Positions 41,205 through 42,926 of a stretch of 42,926 nt of DNA are shown in pieces. The notes below the pieces were generated by a model, which had not been told where the DNA came from, ran no database searches, and was given only the letters and a program-made list of their open reading frames with translations. Each line of letters opens with the position of its first letter. The stretch's first letter is position 1. Source of the DNA: a virus. The DNA lies in the IMG/VR virus record IMGVR_UViG_3300005584_000008, positions 1 to 42,926 of that record; one strand, given 5' to 3'. The position numbers and the translations under genes are program-made.

Positions 41205-41353
41205 AGAAGATTTGGGCTTTGGCTGTATTAATAGCAACAGCAATTTTTTCAGGCTTAGCATTATCTAGATTTTTAAAATGGGCTGGAAAGCAAGAGATTT
41301 TTGACTTTGACCTAAATGAGGACATTGATTATGAAGAATTGGATAAAATTTAG
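41201..41353 (+). CDS. 50-residue single-span membrane protein
   Basis: ATG 41201 overlaps the upstream stop (ATGA). MKKIWALAVLIATAIFSGLA is a basic N-terminus followed by one hydrophobic helix (a signal anchor, or possibly a cleavable signal peptide), then LSRFLKWAGKQ and an acidic tail (FDFDLNEDIDYEELDKI). Predicted N-in/C-out, the reverse of the 39-residue protein. The stop shares its G with the next GTG start. It fills a 148-nt gap between annotated genes. Function unknown. Confidence 0.55.
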   Translation: MKKIWALAVLIATAIFSGLALSRFLKWAGKQEIFDFDLNEDIDYEELDKI

Positions 41354-42141
41354 TGGCCAGAGATATTGTAAAAAATCTTAAGTTTAAAAAGCACACTGGT
41401 AATTTTTTTGATCCAGAAAAATTTGCTAAGCTGCTTGATGAATCCTACAGAAATACAAAGCGTCCAGATGGAGATACAACAAAAAAATCATTTAGCCCAA
41501 GCTCTCTAGGATACGGGCATGGCACCTGTCCGAGATATTGGTATATGGCATTTACTGGCGCAGTCTTCATTGATGATAACGATGCGGTTGCTGTAGCCAA
41601 TATGGCTCAGGGAACGCAAGCACACGAAAGACTACAAAACCTTATTAAGACTATGCCTGAGTGGAGGGCGGAAGAAGAAGAAATTATTAATGAGTATCCA
41701 CCTATCCGTGGCTTTATAGATTTAATTATGGAGTATGATGGTGAGACAGTTATTGGTGAAATTAAAACTGCAAAGCAAGAAGTATGGGATACTAGACAGG
41801 CTGAAATGAAGTCTTCTCCAAACCATATGCTACAGCTACTCACTTATATGAAATTAAAGAATGCCAAAGAAGGGTTCTTTTTATATGAAAATAAAAATAC
41901 CCAAGAAGTATTAATTATTCCAATCTCTATGAACGAGAAGAATAAAGAAATTATTGAAAATGCTTTTAAGTGGATGGAAGAAGTATGGGATAATTTTAAT
42001 AATGGCGATCTACCTACAAGGCCACAAGATGCAACAAAATATAAACTGCCCTGCACTTATTGTCCAGTTAAAAAAGAATGCTGGGCAAAAGGCTCTGATC
42101 CTGGCTCGGTAGACATTCCCTTGATGAAGGTTTTTAAATAG
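41353..42141 (+). CDS. Cas4/RecB-like PD-(D/E)XK nuclease with Fe-S cysteines
   Basis: 262 residues from GTG 41353. Cas4/AddB-type layout: Cys59 in GTCPRYWYM near the start, His91 in TQAHERLQNL, Asp123 in IRGFIDLIM, Glu136 and Lys138 in VIGEIKTAK, Gln161 and Tyr165 in HMLQLLTYM, and three C-terminal cysteines Cys234, Cys237 and Cys243 (PCTYCPVKKECW). Four cysteines probably hold a 4Fe-4S cluster, and the aspartate/glutamate/lysine set forms the nuclease site. It would process DNA ends for the RecA-like recombinase. No CRISPR array or other cas gene is present. Confidence 0.85.
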   Translation: MARDIVKNLKFKKHTGNFFDPEKFAKLLDESYRNTKRPDGDTTKKSFSPSSLGYGHGTCPRYWYMAFTGAVFIDDNDAVAVANMAQGTQAHERLQNLIKTMPEWRAEEEEIINEYPPIRGFIDLIMEYDGETVIGEIKTAKQEVWDTRQAEMKSSPNHMLQLLTYMKLKNAKEGFFLYENKNTQEVLIIPISMNEKNKEIIENAFKWMEEVWDNFNNGDLPTRPQDATKYKLPCTYCPVKKECWAKGSDPGSVDIPLMKVFK

Positions 42142-42419
42142 TGATTTGTTTAAATAGTAAATGCGGAAAAGAATTTAATGCCAAAACGCATAATCAAAAA
42201 TATTGTTCAGACGAGTGTTGTCGCCTTGCAACAAATAAAAGAATCATGGAAAAGTATTACGAAAAGAAAGCAATTAAAAACGGTGCTCCAAGAAAATGCA
42301 AAACTTGTGCTAGTTTTTTAAGTAGATACAATTCAGAAGCAGTGTGTGCTAAATGCATAAAATCTAAACACATAAAGGATAAAAACGATTTGATGGGAAT
42401 CCTAGATGACATTGGCTAG
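42141..42419 (+). CDS. Double zinc-finger protein
   Basis: 92 residues from GTG 42141, which shares its G with the upstream stop. Cys3, Cys8 and the CSDECC segment (residues ~22-27) form one cluster; CKTCASF and CAKCIKSKH form the second, a Cys4-type ribbon. The basic helix between (KRIMEKYYEKKAIKNG) may contact DNA or RNA. It overlaps the resolvase start by 14 nt. Function unknown; it may guide the nuclease or resolvase. Confidence 0.6.
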   Translation: MICLNSKCGKEFNAKTHNQKYCSDECCRLATNKRIMEKYYEKKAIKNGAPRKCKTCASFLSRYNSEAVCAKCIKSKHIKDKNDLMGILDDIG

Positions 42420-42926
42420 TTTAGTAAAAACAAAGGCTTCCAAGGTTTTAGGTATAGACGCATCTACAAGCTCAATAGCTTTTTGCCTAATGGAAAATGA
42501 TGTGCCATTAAAGTGGGGCAAAATTAATTTAGTTGGCAACGATATATATGAAAAAATTTATAATGCTAAAGTTAATATGAGCGCAATGCTAGGCGAACTA
42601 AGTGCCGATTATATTGCAGTAGAAGGCGCCGTACTTGTCAGATCACCTGATGCTGTGATAAAATTGTCTTATGTCTATGGAGTTGTTATTGCTGAGCTTA
42701 TGTCTACTGGGGCTAAGGTTATTACTATTAGCCCATCCTCGTGGCAGGCGTACATTGGCAACAAAAATCCGACAAAGGATGAAAAGTCTGGAATAAGGCT
42801 GGCTAATCCAGGATACGCAGACTCCTGGTATAAAAATCAATTAAGAAATATGAGGAAGCAAAGAACTGCTGACTACTTTAATAGGAAGTACAATTTAAAT
42901 GTGGTGGATTTTGACGTTGCAGATAG
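42406..42926 (+). CDS. RuvC-like Holliday junction resolvase (3' partial)
   Basis: The frame is open to the window end. ATG 42406 is chosen; the protein starts MTLASLVKTKASK. RuvC-fold acidic residues: Asp18 in VLGIDASTSSIAF, Glu73 in YIAVEGAVLV, and Asp170 with Asp173 in VVDFDVAD at the very end, the D-x-x-D pair of RuvC. Between them, ITISPSSWQAYIGN and basic segments (NQLRNMRKQRTADYFNRKY) fit the family, where RuvC recognises and nicks four-way junctions. It is the second branch-resolving gene candidate in this block. The C-terminus is missing. Confidence 0.75.
   Translation, partial: MTLASLVKTKASKVLGIDASTSSIAFCLMENDVPLKWGKINLVGNDIYEKIYNAKVNMSAMLGELSADYIAVEGAVLVRSPDAVIKLSYVYGVVIAELMSTGAKVITISPSSWQAYIGNKNPTKDEKSGIRLANPGYADSWYKNQLRNMRKQRTADYFNRKYNLNVVDFDVAD

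Noticed and set aside
41353-42141. Part of a CRISPR-Cas system (Cas4-like gene)
   Set aside because: No repeat array, no other cas gene; Cas4-type nucleases are common in phages as recombination enzymes.
1-42926. Genes on the minus strand
   Set aside because: All long minus-strand frames lie opposite confident plus-strand genes, with no ribosome site or domain I could recognise.
1-42926. tRNA genes, insertion sequences, integrase or attachment site
   Set aside because: I saw no cloverleaf pattern, transposase, recombinase of integrase type or repeat pair on inspection; a tRNA search program would be decisive.

Overview
The window is a contiguous stretch of an AT-rich, tailed double-stranded DNA phage genome with long-tailed (siphovirus) architecture. 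Every gene I can support is on the + strand, densely packed, with frequent ATGA/TAATG start-stop overlaps and several TTG and GTG starts. No integrase, tRNA, terminase or recognisable lysis gene is visible, so the genome continues outside the window. The host cannot be read off directly. Strong AGGAGG-type ribosome sites, extended -10 promoters (TGn-TATAAT-like) and promoters placed so that transcription would begin at or next to the start codon (leaderless mRNAs, common in Actinobacteria) are compatible with an AT-rich actinobacterial host. That is an inference, not a demonstration.

Layout. (1) 1-2479: two receptor-binding or fibre genes, a collagen-like fibre with an S74 chaperone end and a protein with LamG-like domains. 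They lie, unusually, before the portal gene. (2) 2561-10151: head module: small unknown protein, portal, prohead protease fused to a scaffold-like tail (with an in-frame internal start that may make free scaffold), major capsid, terminator plus promoter, a SAP/HeH-like protein, head-tail connectors and a tail terminator candidate. (3) 10271-20531: major tail protein, terminator plus promoter, tail assembly chaperone pair joined by a -1 frameshift at AAATTTG, and a 2928-residue tape measure protein that carries apparent globular modules, one with kinase-like motifs. (4) 20531-28751: distal tail, hub and fibre genes rich in beta-sandwich, Fn3, S74 and H-type-lectin-like modules. (5) 28837-42926: replication and recombination, opened by the strongest promoter in the window and a perfect 26-bp palindrome: metallophosphoesterase, HTH and zinc-binding small proteins, DnaB-like helicase, primase, gp32-like SSB, C-family DNA polymerase III alpha, RecA-like recombinase, PD-(D/E)XK resolvase-like nuclease, 2-oxoglutarate oxygenase, Cas4/RecB-like nuclease and a RuvC-like resolvase cut by the window end.

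How it works together. Structural genes are read in transcription blocks separated by hairpin terminators directly followed by new promoters, placed after the genes needed in the greatest amount (capsid, tail tube, SSB). Those three genes also use CGN arginine codons almost exclusively, while most of their neighbours use AGA. The replication block holds its own primase, helicase, polymerase and SSB plus strand exchange, nuclease and branch-resolving enzymes, so replication is probably largely phage-encoded and coupled to recombination.

Most worth a second look: the kinase-like module inside the tape measure protein, the nested scaffold start, the leaderless promoters, the palindrome in the early leader, a pair of apparently paralogous small proteins around a promoter, and very small membrane and zinc-finger proteins (37-50 aa).
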